Part shown: piece after piece, positions 50,039 through 59,540 of the stretch
Layout of the letters: every line of letters begins with the position of its first letter
How positions within the stretch are numbered: position 1 is the stretch's first letter
Made by a program: the position numbers and the translations under genes
Origin: Marinimicrobium sp038419845
GTDB taxonomy: Bacteria > Pseudomonadota > Gammaproteobacteria > Pseudomonadales > Cellvibrionaceae
NCBI RefSeq assembly: GCF_038419845.1
Contig: NZ_JBCAQT010000004.1
Coordinates: forward strand, 1 to 64,000
Direction: 5' to 3'
DNA length: 64,000 nucleotides
The notes under the pieces: generated by a model
Seen by the model: only the letters and a program-made list of their open reading frames with translations
The model's database searches: none
Told to the model about the DNA's origin: nothing

Positions 50039-51928
50039 TTAGAGATCGATGTCGGCCAGGTTGCCTTTAGACTCCAGCCAGGTTCGCCGGTCGGAGGCCC
50101 GCTTTTTCCCCAGCAGCATATCCATCATGATCATGGTGGCCTCCGCATCATCAATGCCCAGCTGCACCAGCCGGCGGGTATCCCGGGCCATGGTGGTTTC
50201 GCGCAACTGCAGGGGGTTCATTTCGCCCAGCCCCTTGAACCGCTGGACGTTGACCTTCCCCTTCTTCTTTTCCGCCTCGATGCGATCGAGCACGCCGTTC
50301 TTTTCGCTCTCGTCGAGGGCGTAGTACACCTCCTTGCCCACGTCGATCCGGTACAGGGGCGGCATGGCAACGAAGATGTGCCCGTTTTCCACCAGTGGGC
50401 GGAAGTGGCGGACAAACAGCGCGCACAGCAGTGTCGCAATGTGCAGGCCGTCCGAGTCGGCATCGGCCAGAATACAGATCTTGTGGTAACGCAGTGACTT
50501 CAGGTCGGCATTGCCCGGCTCCACCCCCAGGGCGATGGAGATATCGTGCACCTCCTGGTTGGAGAAGATATCGCCCACATCCACTTCCCAGGTGTTCAGG
50601 ATCTTCCCGCGCAGGGGCATGATCGCCTGAAACTCCCGGTCGCGGGCCTGCTTGGCCGAACCACCGGCCGAGTCGCCCTCCACCAGAAACAGTTCGCTGC
50701 GCACCGGGTCGGAGCTGGAGCAGTCCGCCAGTTTGCCCGGCAGTGCGGGCCCCTGGGTGACTTTTTTGCGCGCGACTTTTTTGCTGGAGCGCACCCGCTT
50801 CTGCGCGTTGTTGACGCACAGCTCCGCCAGCTTGTCGCCATCTTCGGTGTGCTGGTTGAGCCAGAGCGCCATGGCATCTTTGGCCACGCCCGAGACAAAG
50901 GCGGCCGCTTCGCGTGAGGACAGGCGCTCTTTGGTCTGCCCGGAAAACTGGGGATCACTCAGCTTGGACGACAGGACATAGCTGCAGTTGGCCCAGACAT
51001 CTTCGGGCGCCAGCTTGACCCCGCGCGGCAGCAGGCTGCGGAACTCGCAGTAATCGCGCAGGGCATCCAGAAGCCCGGTACGCAGACCGTTGACGTGGGT
51101 GCCGCCCTGGGCCGTGGGAATCAGGTTGACGTAACTCTCCTGCACCAGCTCGCCGCCCTCGGGCAGCCACTGGACCGCCCAGGCCACGCCTTCGGTCTTG
51201 CCGCTGAACTCGCCCACAAACGGCTGCTCGGGTAGCGTCTCCCAGCCCTGGGTGGCGCCCTGAAGATAATCTTTCAGCCCGTCCTCGTAGTACCACTCAT
51301 CGGTCTCGCCCGAGTGCTCATCTTTGAAGGTCACGCTCAAGCCCGGGCACAGGACCGCCTTGGCCCGCAGGTTGTGGCGCAGCCGACTGACGGAAAATTT
51401 GTGGGTCTCGAAATAGCTGGGGTTGGGCAGAAAGCGGATGCTGGTGCCTGTATTGCGCTTGCCGCAGGTATCGATCACTTCCAGTTCCGTGGCCTTGTCG
51501 CCGTTCTGGAACCCCATGCGATGCACCTGGCCGTCGCGCTTGATGGTGATTTCCAGCGTTTGCGACAGAGCGTTGACCACCGAGATCCCCACCCCGTGCA
51601 GACCACCGGAGAACTGATAGCTCTTGTTGGAGAACTTGCCCCCGGCGTGCAGGGTGCACATGATCACTTCCACCCCGGGCTTGCCCTGCTCGGGGTGCAT
51701 ATCCACCGGCATGCCCCGGCCATCGTCGGAAATGGTCACCGAGTGGTCCTTGTGCAACACCACCTGAATGCTTTTGGCGTGGCCCGCCAGCGCCTCATCG
51801 ACACTGTTGTCGATCACTTCCTGCGCCAGGTGGTTGGGCCGGGTGGTGTCGGTGTACATGCCCGGGCGTTTTTTGACCGGGTCCAACCCGGTGAGGACTT
51901 CAATATCTTCAGAAGAGTAATTGGCCAT
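50039..51928 (-). CDS. parE: DNA topoisomerase IV subunit B
   Basis: 629 residues. GHKL ATPase (VIDNSVDEALAGHAK, DDGRGMPVDMHPEQGKPGVEVI, GGLHGVGISVVNALS), transducer domain, then the TOPRIM part with LFLVEGDSAGGSAKQARDREFQAIMPLRGKILN and DADSDGLHIATLL. ParC is not in the window. ATG 51928. It is last in the conserved nudF-yqiB-cpdA-yqiA-parE order. Confidence 0.97.
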   Translation of the reverse strand: MANYSSEDIEVLTGLDPVKKRPGMYTDTTRPNHLAQEVIDNSVDEALAGHAKSIQVVLHKDHSVTISDDGRGMPVDMHPEQGKPGVEVIMCTLHAGGKFSNKSYQFSGGLHGVGISVVNALSQTLEITIKRDGQVHRMGFQNGDKATELEVIDTCGKRNTGTSIRFLPNPSYFETHKFSVSRLRHNLRAKAVLCPGLSVTFKDEHSGETDEWYYEDGLKDYLQGATQGWETLPEQPFVGEFSGKTEGVAWAVQWLPEGGELVQESYVNLIPTAQGGTHVNGLRTGLLDALRDYCEFRSLLPRGVKLAPEDVWANCSYVLSSKLSDPQFSGQTKERLSSREAAAFVSGVAKDAMALWLNQHTEDGDKLAELCVNNAQKRVRSSKKVARKKVTQGPALPGKLADCSSSDPVRSELFLVEGDSAGGSAKQARDREFQAIMPLRGKILNTWEVDVGDIFSNQEVHDISIALGVEPGNADLKSLRYHKICILADADSDGLHIATLLCALFVRHFRPLVENGHIFVAMPPLYRIDVGKEVYYALDESEKNGVLDRIEAEKKKGKVNVQRFKGLGEMNPLQLRETTMARDTRRLVQLGIDDAEATMIMMDMLLGKKRASDRRTWLESKGNLADIDL

Positions 51929-51979
51929 AAGTCAGTCAAGTGTCTCGAATTTTTGTGTTATCGGTGGGCAGCGCACCAC

Positions 51980-52558
51980 TCAATCGCTCTGTTCCAGAAA
52001 GGCGAGCGCTTGGGGAATATAGCGCTCAAAGCCCTGAAAGGCGTGGTCGCCGCCTGGCTCAACCGTCTGTTTCGCCCCCCGGTAGTGTGCTACCGCCTGG
52101 CGGTAATCCAGCGTCTCATCGCCGGTCTGGACCAGCAGCCAGAGGTTTTCCGGGTGGGAGATGGCGGGCACATCGTAGGTTTTGATCGGTTCGACGTGGC
52201 GCGCCTCCAAGCGGTAGCTATCATCGGTGTGATAGCCCTTGAGGTCAACCTCGAGAAAGTCCGGCATGAACTGCCAGGGGCGCACGGCCGGATTGATCAA
52301 CACCGCGCGCAGAGCATGGCGCTGGGCCAGCCAGGTCGCCCAGTAGCCGCCCAGCGAGCTGCCCATCAGGTAGACCGGCGGGGAGGCGGCGTTGATCAAG
52401 GTCTGCAGCTGGTCGGCCGCCCGATCGGGATAGGGGGACAGGTGCGGGCAACAGAAGCGGATGTCCGGGCGCTCGCGGGCCAGCCAGGCGCCCACTTTCT
52501 GTGCTTTGCGGGAGGATGGCGAGCTTAGAAACCCGTGAATGTAAACCAGAGTGGGCAT
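51980..52558 (-). CDS. yqiA: YqiA-like esterase (UPF0227, alpha/beta hydrolase)
   Basis: 192 residues: YIHGFLSSPSSRKAQ near the start (oxyanion loop), nucleophile elbow MGSSLGGYWATW, an Asp in QTGDETLDY and a late His in GGDHAFQGF. The E. coli relative hydrolyses short acyl-CoA and esters. ATG 52558, 14 bp after the cpdA stop. Confidence 0.9.
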   Translation of the reverse strand: MPTLVYIHGFLSSPSSRKAQKVGAWLARERPDIRFCCPHLSPYPDRAADQLQTLINAASPPVYLMGSSLGGYWATWLAQRHALRAVLINPAVRPWQFMPDFLEVDLKGYHTDDSYRLEARHVEPIKTYDVPAISHPENLWLLVQTGDETLDYRQAVAHYRGAKQTVEPGGDHAFQGFERYIPQALAFLEQSD

Positions 52559-52572
52559 TGAGCGCGTGTTCG

Positions 52573-53373
52573 CTAATAACCGAGGGATTCGAAATCGACG
52601 TGATAATCCCGATCGCTCACCCGCGAGACACCCGTCTCCAGTCGGCCGTCCGCCCCCAGCTCAAACCAGCGATACCCCGGCATGGCATGATCCAGCGCAA
52701 AGTTCTCACTGCCCGGTTTGAACTGGATACAGGTGGCGGGCGTGGCAAACAGCTGAACCCCGTTGCGCTCGCCCTGGTAGAACTGGTGCACGTGGCCCCA
52801 GGAAATGCCTTTGACCTGGTCGTGGGCGTCAATCACCCGGAAGAAATCATCGGCATTGTTGAGAATGTACTGATCGATCCAGTCGCTGCCCACCGGCACC
52901 GGTTGGTGGTGAAGCATGACCAGCGTGGGCCGATGGGTATTGGAGGAAAGCGTCTGCTGCAGAAAATCGAGCTCGCTCTCGGCCAGATGCCCGTGCACCT
53001 GCCCCGGCACAGCCGAGTCCAGCAGTATCACCAGCCAGTCGTCCAGCGCCATGAGGCGCGACTCCGGATGCTCGAAATCCTCGATCTGGGCCATGAGCGA
53101 GGCCGAGTCGTGATTGCCCGGCAACCAGCCCAGAGGCACCGAAAAGTGTTGGCGCAGGATCTCCACAAACCGGCCATAGCAGTCGGGGTGGGCATCGCTG
53201 GCGATATCACCGGTACAGACCAGGGCATCGACGTCAGACTGTTCGTGCGCAACCAATCTGAGTACGTCATCCAGGCTTTGTTCGGTATTCAGGCTTTGTT
53301 CGGTATTCAGGCCCAGCAGCTCCGGATCGGAGGGGGGGCCCAAATGGCAGTCAGTGATCTGAATCAGGCGCAC
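52573..53373 (-). CDS. cpdA: 3',5'-cyclic-AMP phosphodiesterase CpdA
   Basis: 266 residues, metallophosphoesterase. Metal motifs ITDCHLG, CTGDIASDA, LPGNHD, LHHQPVPVG and SWGHVHQF are all intact, so it should lower cAMP. The protein should open V/MRLIQITDCHLG; this fits GTG 53373 with GAG upstream. The frame stays open upstream to 53511 without protein-like sequence. The code for LNTEQS is exactly duplicated (53274-53309). Confidence 0.92.
   Translation of the reverse strand: MRLIQITDCHLGPPSDPELLGLNTEQSLNTEQSLDDVLRLVAHEQSDVDALVCTGDIASDAHPDCYGRFVEILRQHFSVPLGWLPGNHDSASLMAQIEDFEHPESRLMALDDWLVILLDSAVPGQVHGHLAESELDFLQQTLSSNTHRPTLVMLHHQPVPVGSDWIDQYILNNADDFFRVIDAHDQVKGISWGHVHQFYQGERNGVQLFATPATCIQFKPGSENFALDHAMPGYRWFELGADGRLETGVSRVSDRDYHVDFESLGY
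53274..53309. repeat. 18-bp tandem duplication in cpdA
   Basis: ggctttgttcggtattca occurs twice back to back (53274-53291 and 53292-53309), adding six residues (a second LNTEQS) just after the first metal motif region. The frame is kept. Confidence 0.9.
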
Positions 53374-53532
53374 GCGTATCTCATGTCCGTGTAAATTCTC
53401 ACCCGAGCGGTCGACAATCTGGCTCTCACACCCCCGTCCACCCCACAAAACCCGGGTATTTGCACCGAGAATAACCACAACGAAGGAGCGGCGCAAGAGA
53501 CACGCCAGCAAACTGCGAGGCTGTCGAACTTT

Positions 53533-53979
53533 TTACCAGACGGTTTCCAGGCTGCGCCCCTGCTTCAGGCAGAGCCCCAGCCACTCGCCCAGAAAGCGGT
53601 TGAGTTGGGCTTTCTCGTCCTGCTGGTACATGGCCTGATTGGGGTAATCGTAGCGGGGGTGGAGCCGGCGGTGCCGCTCCCAGGCGAGCACTTCGGCCAG
53701 ATGGGCATCGTGATAGAGGCGAACGGTCAGCTGCGGCGCCCGCAGCCAGGCGTCCGGTTGATCACCGGCGTCGGCCTGCTTGATCTGGACCGTGGTGGTG
53801 TAGCGGGAGCGCTCCAGCACCCGGATGCGGGTGTGCGAGCGCGGACCGCCGCCGGCGACGGCAAACTGCCACTGCTCAGCCCCGTCACCCTCGGGCATCA
53901 ATTTGCGCAGGCGCAGGTAATTGGCCTCACACTCGGCAAGCTGACGCGACAGATCGACTTTGTAGCGGGCTTTCACCAT
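53533..53979 (-). CDS. yqiB: YqiB/DUF1249 family protein
   Basis: 148 residues with the DUF1249 features YLRLRKLMP, LTVRLYHDAHLAEVLAW and HPRYDYPN... QMYQQDEK-like segment (here AMYQQDEKAQLNRFLGEWL). The function is unknown; the position between nudF and cpdA is conserved in gammaproteobacteria. ATG 53979 is preferred; GTG 53994 is possible. Confidence 0.85.
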   Translation of the reverse strand: MVKARYKVDLSRQLAECEANYLRLRKLMPEGDGAEQWQFAVAGGGPRSHTRIRVLERSRYTTTVQIKQADAGDQPDAWLRAPQLTVRLYHDAHLAEVLAWERHRRLHPRYDYPNQAMYQQDEKAQLNRFLGEWLGLCLKQGRSLETVW

Positions 53980-54088
53980 CAAATTGGGTCTCACAACGGC
54001 TCAACAGGGGTTTTCACCCGGCTCGATCGGGGCGCCGGCACGGGAGTAAAGCGACCAGTCTAGCAAATAATGAACGCCAGAGTGTGAC

Positions 54089-54107
54089 CGCCCCTGCAAA
54101 CGGGGCG
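54089..54107. terminator. Hairpin after nudF
   Basis: Stem cgcccc/ggggcg with a 7-base loop, directly beyond the nudF stop. A TTT follows on the plus strand only. Confidence 0.4.
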
Positions 54108-54108
54108 T

Positions 54109-54735
54109 TTACTGACGTCGCAACTGGGGCCGGTGAATCTGCAGCCATTGCAGACACAGCAGCACGGCGGCATTGTTGAAGCGGCCCGAGTAAAGTCGCT
54201 CAAGCGCCTCCCCGGCGGGGATCACATGGACCTTGATGTCCTCGTGCTCCTCATCCAGACCGTGAATGCCACCGGCCTGACGGAGATCGACCAGGGCGCA
54301 GAGCAGATGCATCCGCTCGTCCGAGCCGCCCGGGCTGGGCAGGTAGTTGCAGATGTACTCCAGCTCCCCGGCTTCGACGCCCGATTCTTCCACCAGCTCT
54401 CGGCGGGCCACATCTTCGGGGGTCTCGCCGTCTTCGATCATGCCGGCGACGATTTCCATGCACCAGGGGCCCGAGGGTTCATCGAGTGCCCCGGCACGGA
54501 ACTGCTCCACCAGCCCCACCAGGTCCCGATCGGGATCGTAGAGCAGCACACCGACCGCTTCGCCCCGCAGAAAAAGCTCCCTGGAGAGTTCTTCGGTCCA
54601 GCCGCCGCGAAAGAGTTTGTGCTTGAGGGTGACCTTGTCGGCCCGGAAGAAGCCCTTGTAGAGGGTTTCGCGTCGGGTGATGCGCACATCGTCGCGGGTG
54701 AAGGGGGGCTTTTTCCAGTCGGGGGTATTGGCCAT
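54109..54735 (-). CDS. nudF: ADP-ribose pyrophosphatase, Nudix
   Basis: 208 residues. The Nudix box GMIEDGETPEDVARRELVEE plus SGVEA matches GX5EX7REUXEEXGU, and the family's YLPSPGGSDERMHL follows. It hydrolyses ADP-ribose to AMP and ribose 5-phosphate. ATG 54735. It is first in the nudF-yqiB-cpdA-yqiA-parE order. Confidence 0.92.
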   Translation of the reverse strand: MANTPDWKKPPFTRDDVRITRRETLYKGFFRADKVTLKHKLFRGGWTEELSRELFLRGEAVGVLLYDPDRDLVGLVEQFRAGALDEPSGPWCMEIVAGMIEDGETPEDVARRELVEESGVEAGELEYICNYLPSPGGSDERMHLLCALVDLRQAGGIHGLDEEHEDIKVHVIPAGEALERLYSGRFNNAAVLLCLQWLQIHRPQLRRQ

Positions 54736-54842
54736 GATCGTTGACTGCTGTTGGTTAATGGGGATTTTCGGGTTTGCGTATTGTTAAATATCAGGGTCGT
54801 TGGCCTTGTAGAAAGACCGGTCTCGCACTTGACGTGTATTTA

Positions 54843-54924
54843 CGGCGGATGCGCCTTAGGCTTATCCGCCCTACGCAACCTTCGGGCGATTCGTAGGGCG
54901 GATAAGCGGCAAGCGCATCCGCCG
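54843..54924. repeat. REP-type inverted repeat
   Basis: Left arm 54843-54875 contains cggcggatgcgc and cttatccgccctacg; right arm 54892-54924 carries cgtagggcggataag and gcgcatccgccg as reverse complements. Each arm is itself partly self-complementary. This is the widespread gtagggcggataagcg-type intergenic repeat, here between nudF and thiC. Confidence 0.8.
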
Positions 54925-54941
54925 CTCCCAAGCACCGAAGA

Positions 54942-56855
54942 TCAGACCTTCTGATACAACTCCGCACCCTGCTCGCGGAACTCGCGCGCTTTCTCCTGCA
55001 TCTCGGCCTCCACATCAATCATGCGGACCACCTGCTCGCCCTCCTCCTCGGTCACACGACCGCCGGCCGCGGCGAACTCGCGCACCTCCTGGGAAATCTT
55101 CATCGAACAGAACTTCGGTCCGCACATGGAACAGAAGTGCGCCACCTTGGCCGACTCCTTGGGCAGAGTCTCATCATGGTAAGCGCGGGCCGTATCCGGG
55201 TCCAGCCCCAGATTGAACTGATCATCCCAGCGGAACTCGAACCGCGCCTTGGACAGCGCATCATCGCGCAGCTGCGCCCCAGGGTGCCCCTTGGCCAGAT
55301 CGGCCGCGTGGGCGGCGATCTTGTAGGTGATGATGCCATCTTTCACATCATTTTTGTTGGGTAACCCGAGGTGCTCCTTGGGCGTCACGTAGCAGAGCAT
55401 GGCACAACCGTACCAGCCGATCATGGCCGCGCCGATGCCCGAGGTGATGTGATCGTAACCCGGCGCGATGTCAGTGGTCAGCGGCCCCAGGGTATAGAAA
55501 GGCGCCTCGTCACAGCACTCGAGCTGCTTGTCCATGTTCTCCTTGATCATCTGCATGGGCACATGGCCCGGGCCCTCGATCATGCACTGAACGTCGTGCT
55601 TCCAGGCGATCTGGGTCAACTCCCCCAGGGTCTCCAGCTCCGCGAACTGGGCCTCGTCGTTGGCATCGGCCACCGAGCCGGGGCGCAGGCCGTCACCCAG
55701 GGAGAAGGACACATCATAGGCCTTCATGATCTCGCAGATCTCTTCAAAGTGGGTGTAGAGGAAGCTCTCCTTGTGGTGCGCCAGACACCACTTGGCCATG
55801 ATCGAACCGCCGCGAGAGACGATGCCAGTCACCCGCTTGGCAGTCAGCGGCACATAGCGCAGAAGCACGCCGGCGTGAATGGTGAAATAATCCACCCCCT
55901 GCTCGGCCTGCTCGATCAGAGTGTCGCGGAAGATCTCCCAGCTCAGATCCTCGGCCACGCCGTCGACTTTCTCCAGCGCCTGGTAAATGGGTACCGTGCC
56001 GATGGGCACGGGCGAGTTGCGCAGAATCCACTCGCGGGTTTCGTGAATGTGCTTGCCGGTGGACAGGTCCATGACCGTATCCGAGCCCCAGCGTGTGCCC
56101 CAGGTCAGTTTGGCCACCTCCTCTTCGATCGACGAGCCCAGCGCGGAGTTGCCGATGTTGCCATTGATCTTCACCAGAAAGTTGCGCCCGATGATCATGG
56201 GTTCGATTTCCGGGTGGTTGATGTTGGCGGGAATGATCGCCCGGCCCCGGGCCACCTCCTCGCGCACAAACTCGGGGGTGATCTCATCGGGAATGGCGGC
56301 ACCAAAACTCTCGCCCGGGTGCTGAAGTTCCTGGTGGCCGCGCTCGCGCGCCTGGGCCAGCGCCATGTTTTCGCGAATGGCGATGTACTCCATCTCCGGG
56401 GTGATGATGCCCTGGCGAGCGTAGTGCATCTGGCTGACGTTGGCGCCCGGCTTGGCCCGGCGCGGCTTGCGGGTGAGGTTGAAACGCAGCTTGGCCAGCT
56501 CGGGATCATTCAGCCGCTCCTGCCGGAAGCTGGACTGGCTGGCTTCGAGCTGCTCGGTATCATTGCGCTCCAGAATCCAGGGGGTGCGCACTTCGGCCAG
56601 GCCCCGGCGCAGGTCGATGCTCGCCTCCGGATCGGTATAGGGGCCGGAGGTATCGTACACCCGCAGCGGCGGATTGGGCTCACCGCCGAACTCGGTGGGC
56701 GTGTCGTCCAGCGTGATTTCGCGCATGGGCACGCGCAGGTCCGGGCGCGAACCAGTGACGTAAATTTTGCGCGAACCGGGCAGCGGCTGTATCGAAGCTT
56801 CGTCCACCTGGGCGGCATCGCTCAGTGACTGGGCTGTGGCATTTTTGGGACTCAT
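54942..56855 (-). CDS. thiC: Phosphomethylpyrimidine synthase ThiC
   Basis: 637 residues. A radical-SAM enzyme that rearranges AIR to HMP-phosphate for thiamine. The N-terminal ThiC-associated region has GSRKIYVTGSRPDLRVP; the core has MHYARQGIITPEMEY, NHPEIEPMIIGRNF and DYFTIHAGVLLRYVPLTAKR. The C-terminal cluster CSMCGPKFCSM is the atypical CX2CX4C motif of ThiC. ATG 56855, 38 bp after thiD, so it shares the TPP riboswitch. Confidence 0.97.
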   Translation of the reverse strand: MSPKNATAQSLSDAAQVDEASIQPLPGSRKIYVTGSRPDLRVPMREITLDDTPTEFGGEPNPPLRVYDTSGPYTDPEASIDLRRGLAEVRTPWILERNDTEQLEASQSSFRQERLNDPELAKLRFNLTRKPRRAKPGANVSQMHYARQGIITPEMEYIAIRENMALAQARERGHQELQHPGESFGAAIPDEITPEFVREEVARGRAIIPANINHPEIEPMIIGRNFLVKINGNIGNSALGSSIEEEVAKLTWGTRWGSDTVMDLSTGKHIHETREWILRNSPVPIGTVPIYQALEKVDGVAEDLSWEIFRDTLIEQAEQGVDYFTIHAGVLLRYVPLTAKRVTGIVSRGGSIMAKWCLAHHKESFLYTHFEEICEIMKAYDVSFSLGDGLRPGSVADANDEAQFAELETLGELTQIAWKHDVQCMIEGPGHVPMQMIKENMDKQLECCDEAPFYTLGPLTTDIAPGYDHITSGIGAAMIGWYGCAMLCYVTPKEHLGLPNKNDVKDGIITYKIAAHAADLAKGHPGAQLRDDALSKARFEFRWDDQFNLGLDPDTARAYHDETLPKESAKVAHFCSMCGPKFCSMKISQEVREFAAAGGRVTEEEGEQVVRMIDVEAEMQEKAREFREQGAELYQKV

Positions 56856-56893
56856 GGGTGTGTGCTCCTTGATCGGTGGAAACTCAATGACAG

Positions 56894-57742
56894 TTAATTG
56901 ATGTTGATTGACATCTGATGATGGAAATGGTTGAGGGGGCCGGCGCCTCCACCGAGCTGCCAGCGGGCACCGGCGGCCAGCGCGCCCTGCAGATAACCTT
57001 TGGCCTCACCGACCGCGCCGGGAAGACTCAGCCCGCGGGCCAGCCCGGCGGTAATGGCGGCGGCCAGGGTGCAGCCACTGCCGTGGGTGTTGGGTGTATC
57101 CAGACGGGGGCGGGAGAAGGTTTCGCTGAACCCGGCACCGAGCAGCAGGTCCTCGGCGTCGGGCCCGGTCCCGTGGCCGCCTTTGAGCAGCACGGCCTCG
57201 GGCCCGAGCGCCAGCAGGCGCTCGGCCTGGCGCCAGCGGTCATCCCGCGTACGGGCAATGCCCTCACCCAGCAGGGCCGCCGCTTCGGGCAGGTTGGGGG
57301 TAATCAGGGTGGCGCGGGGCAGTAGTTCGCGGATCAACAGCGCTTCGGCCTCGCGCTCCAGCAAGCGGTCGCCGCTGGTGGCAAGCATCACCGGATCCAC
57401 CACCAGCGCCCTGGGCTCAAACTCGCCCAGGGTATCAAGCAGGGCGCGGATGATATCGGCATTGGCGAGCATGCCCGTTTTGGCGGCCGACACCGGAAAA
57501 TCCGCCAGTACCGAACGCAACTGGGCACTGACGAATGCCGGCGGCACCGGGTGCACCGACTGCACGCCGCGGGTGTTCTGCGCAGTAAGTGCGGTCAGGG
57601 CGCTGCAGCCGTACACACCCAGGGCGGCGAAGGTTTTGAGGTCGGCCTGAATGCCGGCCCCGCCGCCACTGTCGCTGCCGGCGATGGTCAGCGCGACCGG
57701 GGGCGCACTCGGTGATTCGGGTCGAACAAAGGCATCGTTCAC
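56894..57742 (-). CDS. thiD: Hydroxymethylpyrimidine (phosphate) kinase ThiD
   Basis: About 282 residues, ribokinase fold. LTIAGSDSGGGAGIQADLKTF near the start and NTHGSGCTLAAAI (the anion-hole motif) near the end define ThiD, which phosphorylates HMP to HMP-PP. GTG 57742 is preferred because GGAG lies 8 bases upstream and the length then fits; ATG 57784 would add 14 hydrophobic residues and has no ribosome site. It is regulated by the upstream TPP riboswitch. Confidence 0.9.
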   Translation of the reverse strand: MNDAFVRPESPSAPPVALTIAGSDSGGGAGIQADLKTFAALGVYGCSALTALTAQNTRGVQSVHPVPPAFVSAQLRSVLADFPVSAAKTGMLANADIIRALLDTLGEFEPRALVVDPVMLATSGDRLLEREAEALLIRELLPRATLITPNLPEAAALLGEGIARTRDDRWRQAERLLALGPEAVLLKGGHGTGPDAEDLLLGAGFSETFSRPRLDTPNTHGSGCTLAAAITAGLARGLSLPGAVGEAKGYLQGALAAGARWQLGGGAGPLNHFHHQMSININ

Positions 57743-57837
57743 GCGGTCCACTCCAAAAAACAGTGGCGCGGGTAACGCAAGCATCAACAACGGATGGAAC
57801 TTCGGTGGAGGACACCGGAGGGGCTGTTCTGGCTTTC

Positions 57838-57914
57838 GTTCCCTACGCCGGTATTAACCGGATCAGGTTCTGCGGGTAAAATCTCAGCCCGGACATTGTC
57901 CGGGCACCCCGACG
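57838..57914 (-). promoter_or_regulatory. TPP riboswitch (THI element)
   Basis: The minus strand reads cggggtgcc, ggctgagatt, accc, gaacctgatccgg, ttaataccgg, cgtagggaacg in order, the full THI-box signature. It lies about 95 bases before the thiD start and should switch off thiD-thiC when thiamine pyrophosphate binds. Downstream, cggtg/caccg and ccact/agtgg dyads near the GGAG could be the expression platform. Confidence 0.95.
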
Positions 57915-58154
57915 AAGTTCGTGTTGGCTGACGCCCGCTTTCACTTTGCAGACAGCGCCCGACCAACGCCGAACAGTCTATTGCAGTCATCCAGCGCTGT
58001 AAAGTAAGCGTACTGCCCTGAGGCGCTTACTCTGGTTTACCTTTTTTAACAACTTGCCCCACGAGCAGACTCGACCTGCAGCGGCCGAGTGAGTAAACTC
58101 CCGACTTACCCACCACGGCGTTCCAAATGTGGAAATCAACGGACAGGAACTCAC

Positions 58155-59540
58155 ATGAAAACAACCCATACCCTCTGGTGTCTCGCTCTTCTGGCCCTCG
58201 CTCCGCTGAGCGCGAGTGCCAACTCGCTGCTGGACATCTACGAGTTGGCGCTGGAGAACGACGCTCAGTTGGAAGCCGATCGCGCCGCCTACGTGGCCGG
58301 CCAGGAAAACCGCACTCTGGGGCGGGCCGGCCTGCTCCCACAGATCAATGCGCGGGCTTTCTATACCGAGTCGGAGGACGACAACTTCGACAACACCGCG
58401 AACACCTCCCAGGTCACCGAACGCGAACGCTCCGGCTGGAGCATTTCGCTGGATCAGCCGCTGGTCAACATGGCGGCCTGGTACCAGTACAAGCGCGGCT
58501 CCACGCTGAGCGAACTGGCCGAGGTGCAGTTTGGCGCCGACCAGCAGTCGCTGATCGTGCGGGTGGCCGAGGCTTACTTCAACGTCCTGCGAGCCATTGA
58601 CAATCTGGAAACCGCCCGGGCGGAAGAGAAAGCGTTGGAGCAGCAACTGGAACAGACCTCCCAGCGCTACGACGTCGGCCTGACCGCCATCACCGAAGTG
58701 CACGAAGCCCAATCGGTGTACGACACCGCGGCCGCCGCCGCCCTGGAGGCCGAGGGCAACCTGGGTATCGCCTACGAGGCGCTCGAAGTGCTCACCGGGC
58801 AGCCCCATGACCGGATCGCGCCACTTGCCGACGATTTTCCTGTGGTTCCCCCACAGCCGGCTGACCGGCACGAATGGGTGGAATTCGCTCTGCAGAACAA
58901 CTACCGACTCGAAGTGGCCCAGCTCAATGCCCGCGCGGCTTCACAAAGCGCCAAAGCCGCCAGGTCCCAGCACCTGCCCACCCTCTCCGCCTCAGCGGGT
59001 TACAATGACACCCAATCCGAGGGCGATCAGTATTTTGGCGGCGATATTGGCAACATCACCAGTGACTCCGAGACCCAGGGGCACAGCTTCACCATCAGTC
59101 TGGACGTTCCCTTGTTCTCGGGCGGACGCACTTCGGGCCAGCGCCGCCAGGCCCATGCCCAATACCTGCAAGCACGCGCCGAAATGAACCGGACCCAGCG
59201 AAACGTCGTGCAGTCCACCCGATCACTGCACCTGTCGGTGCAAATCGGAGTCTCTCAGGTACGTGCCCGCCAGCAGGCCATCGTGTCGGCCGAGAGTGCA
59301 CTGGAAGCGACCCAGTCCGGCTACGAAGTAGGCACGCGCAACCTGGTGGAAGTGCTGCTGGCCCAGCGAGCGGTCTACCAGGCTCAACGCGATTACTACA
59401 ATGCCCTCTACGACTATGTGATCGACAGCTTCCAGCTGCGGGAAGTGGCGGGCATGCTCACCCCGGCGGATGTCCAGCGCATCGACGGCTCTCTGGATGT
59501 GGGTGATCCGGTGCGCCGCAGCGAACTCGAAGGGTCATGA
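58155..59540 (+). CDS. tolC: TolC-family outer-membrane efflux protein
   Basis: 461 residues. A signal peptide (about 1-22, ending SASA), then two outer-membrane efflux repeats (about 25-215 and 240-430) rich in coiled-coil helices; GYEVGTRNLVEVLLAQ and QRDYYNALYDYVIDSFQLR are typical of TolC. It forms the trimeric exit duct for efflux or type I secretion. ATG 58155 has AGGAA upstream. Its stop overlaps the HMG-CoA lyase-like gene (ATGA). Confidence 0.92.
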   Translation: MKTTHTLWCLALLALAPLSASANSLLDIYELALENDAQLEADRAAYVAGQENRTLGRAGLLPQINARAFYTESEDDNFDNTANTSQVTERERSGWSISLDQPLVNMAAWYQYKRGSTLSELAEVQFGADQQSLIVRVAEAYFNVLRAIDNLETARAEEKALEQQLEQTSQRYDVGLTAITEVHEAQSVYDTAAAAALEAEGNLGIAYEALEVLTGQPHDRIAPLADDFPVVPPQPADRHEWVEFALQNNYRLEVAQLNARAASQSAKAARSQHLPTLSASAGYNDTQSEGDQYFGGDIGNITSDSETQGHSFTISLDVPLFSGGRTSGQRRQAHAQYLQARAEMNRTQRNVVQSTRSLHLSVQIGVSQVRARQQAIVSAESALEATQSGYEVGTRNLVEVLLAQRAVYQAQRDYYNALYDYVIDSFQLREVAGMLTPADVQRIDGSLDVGDPVRRSELEGS

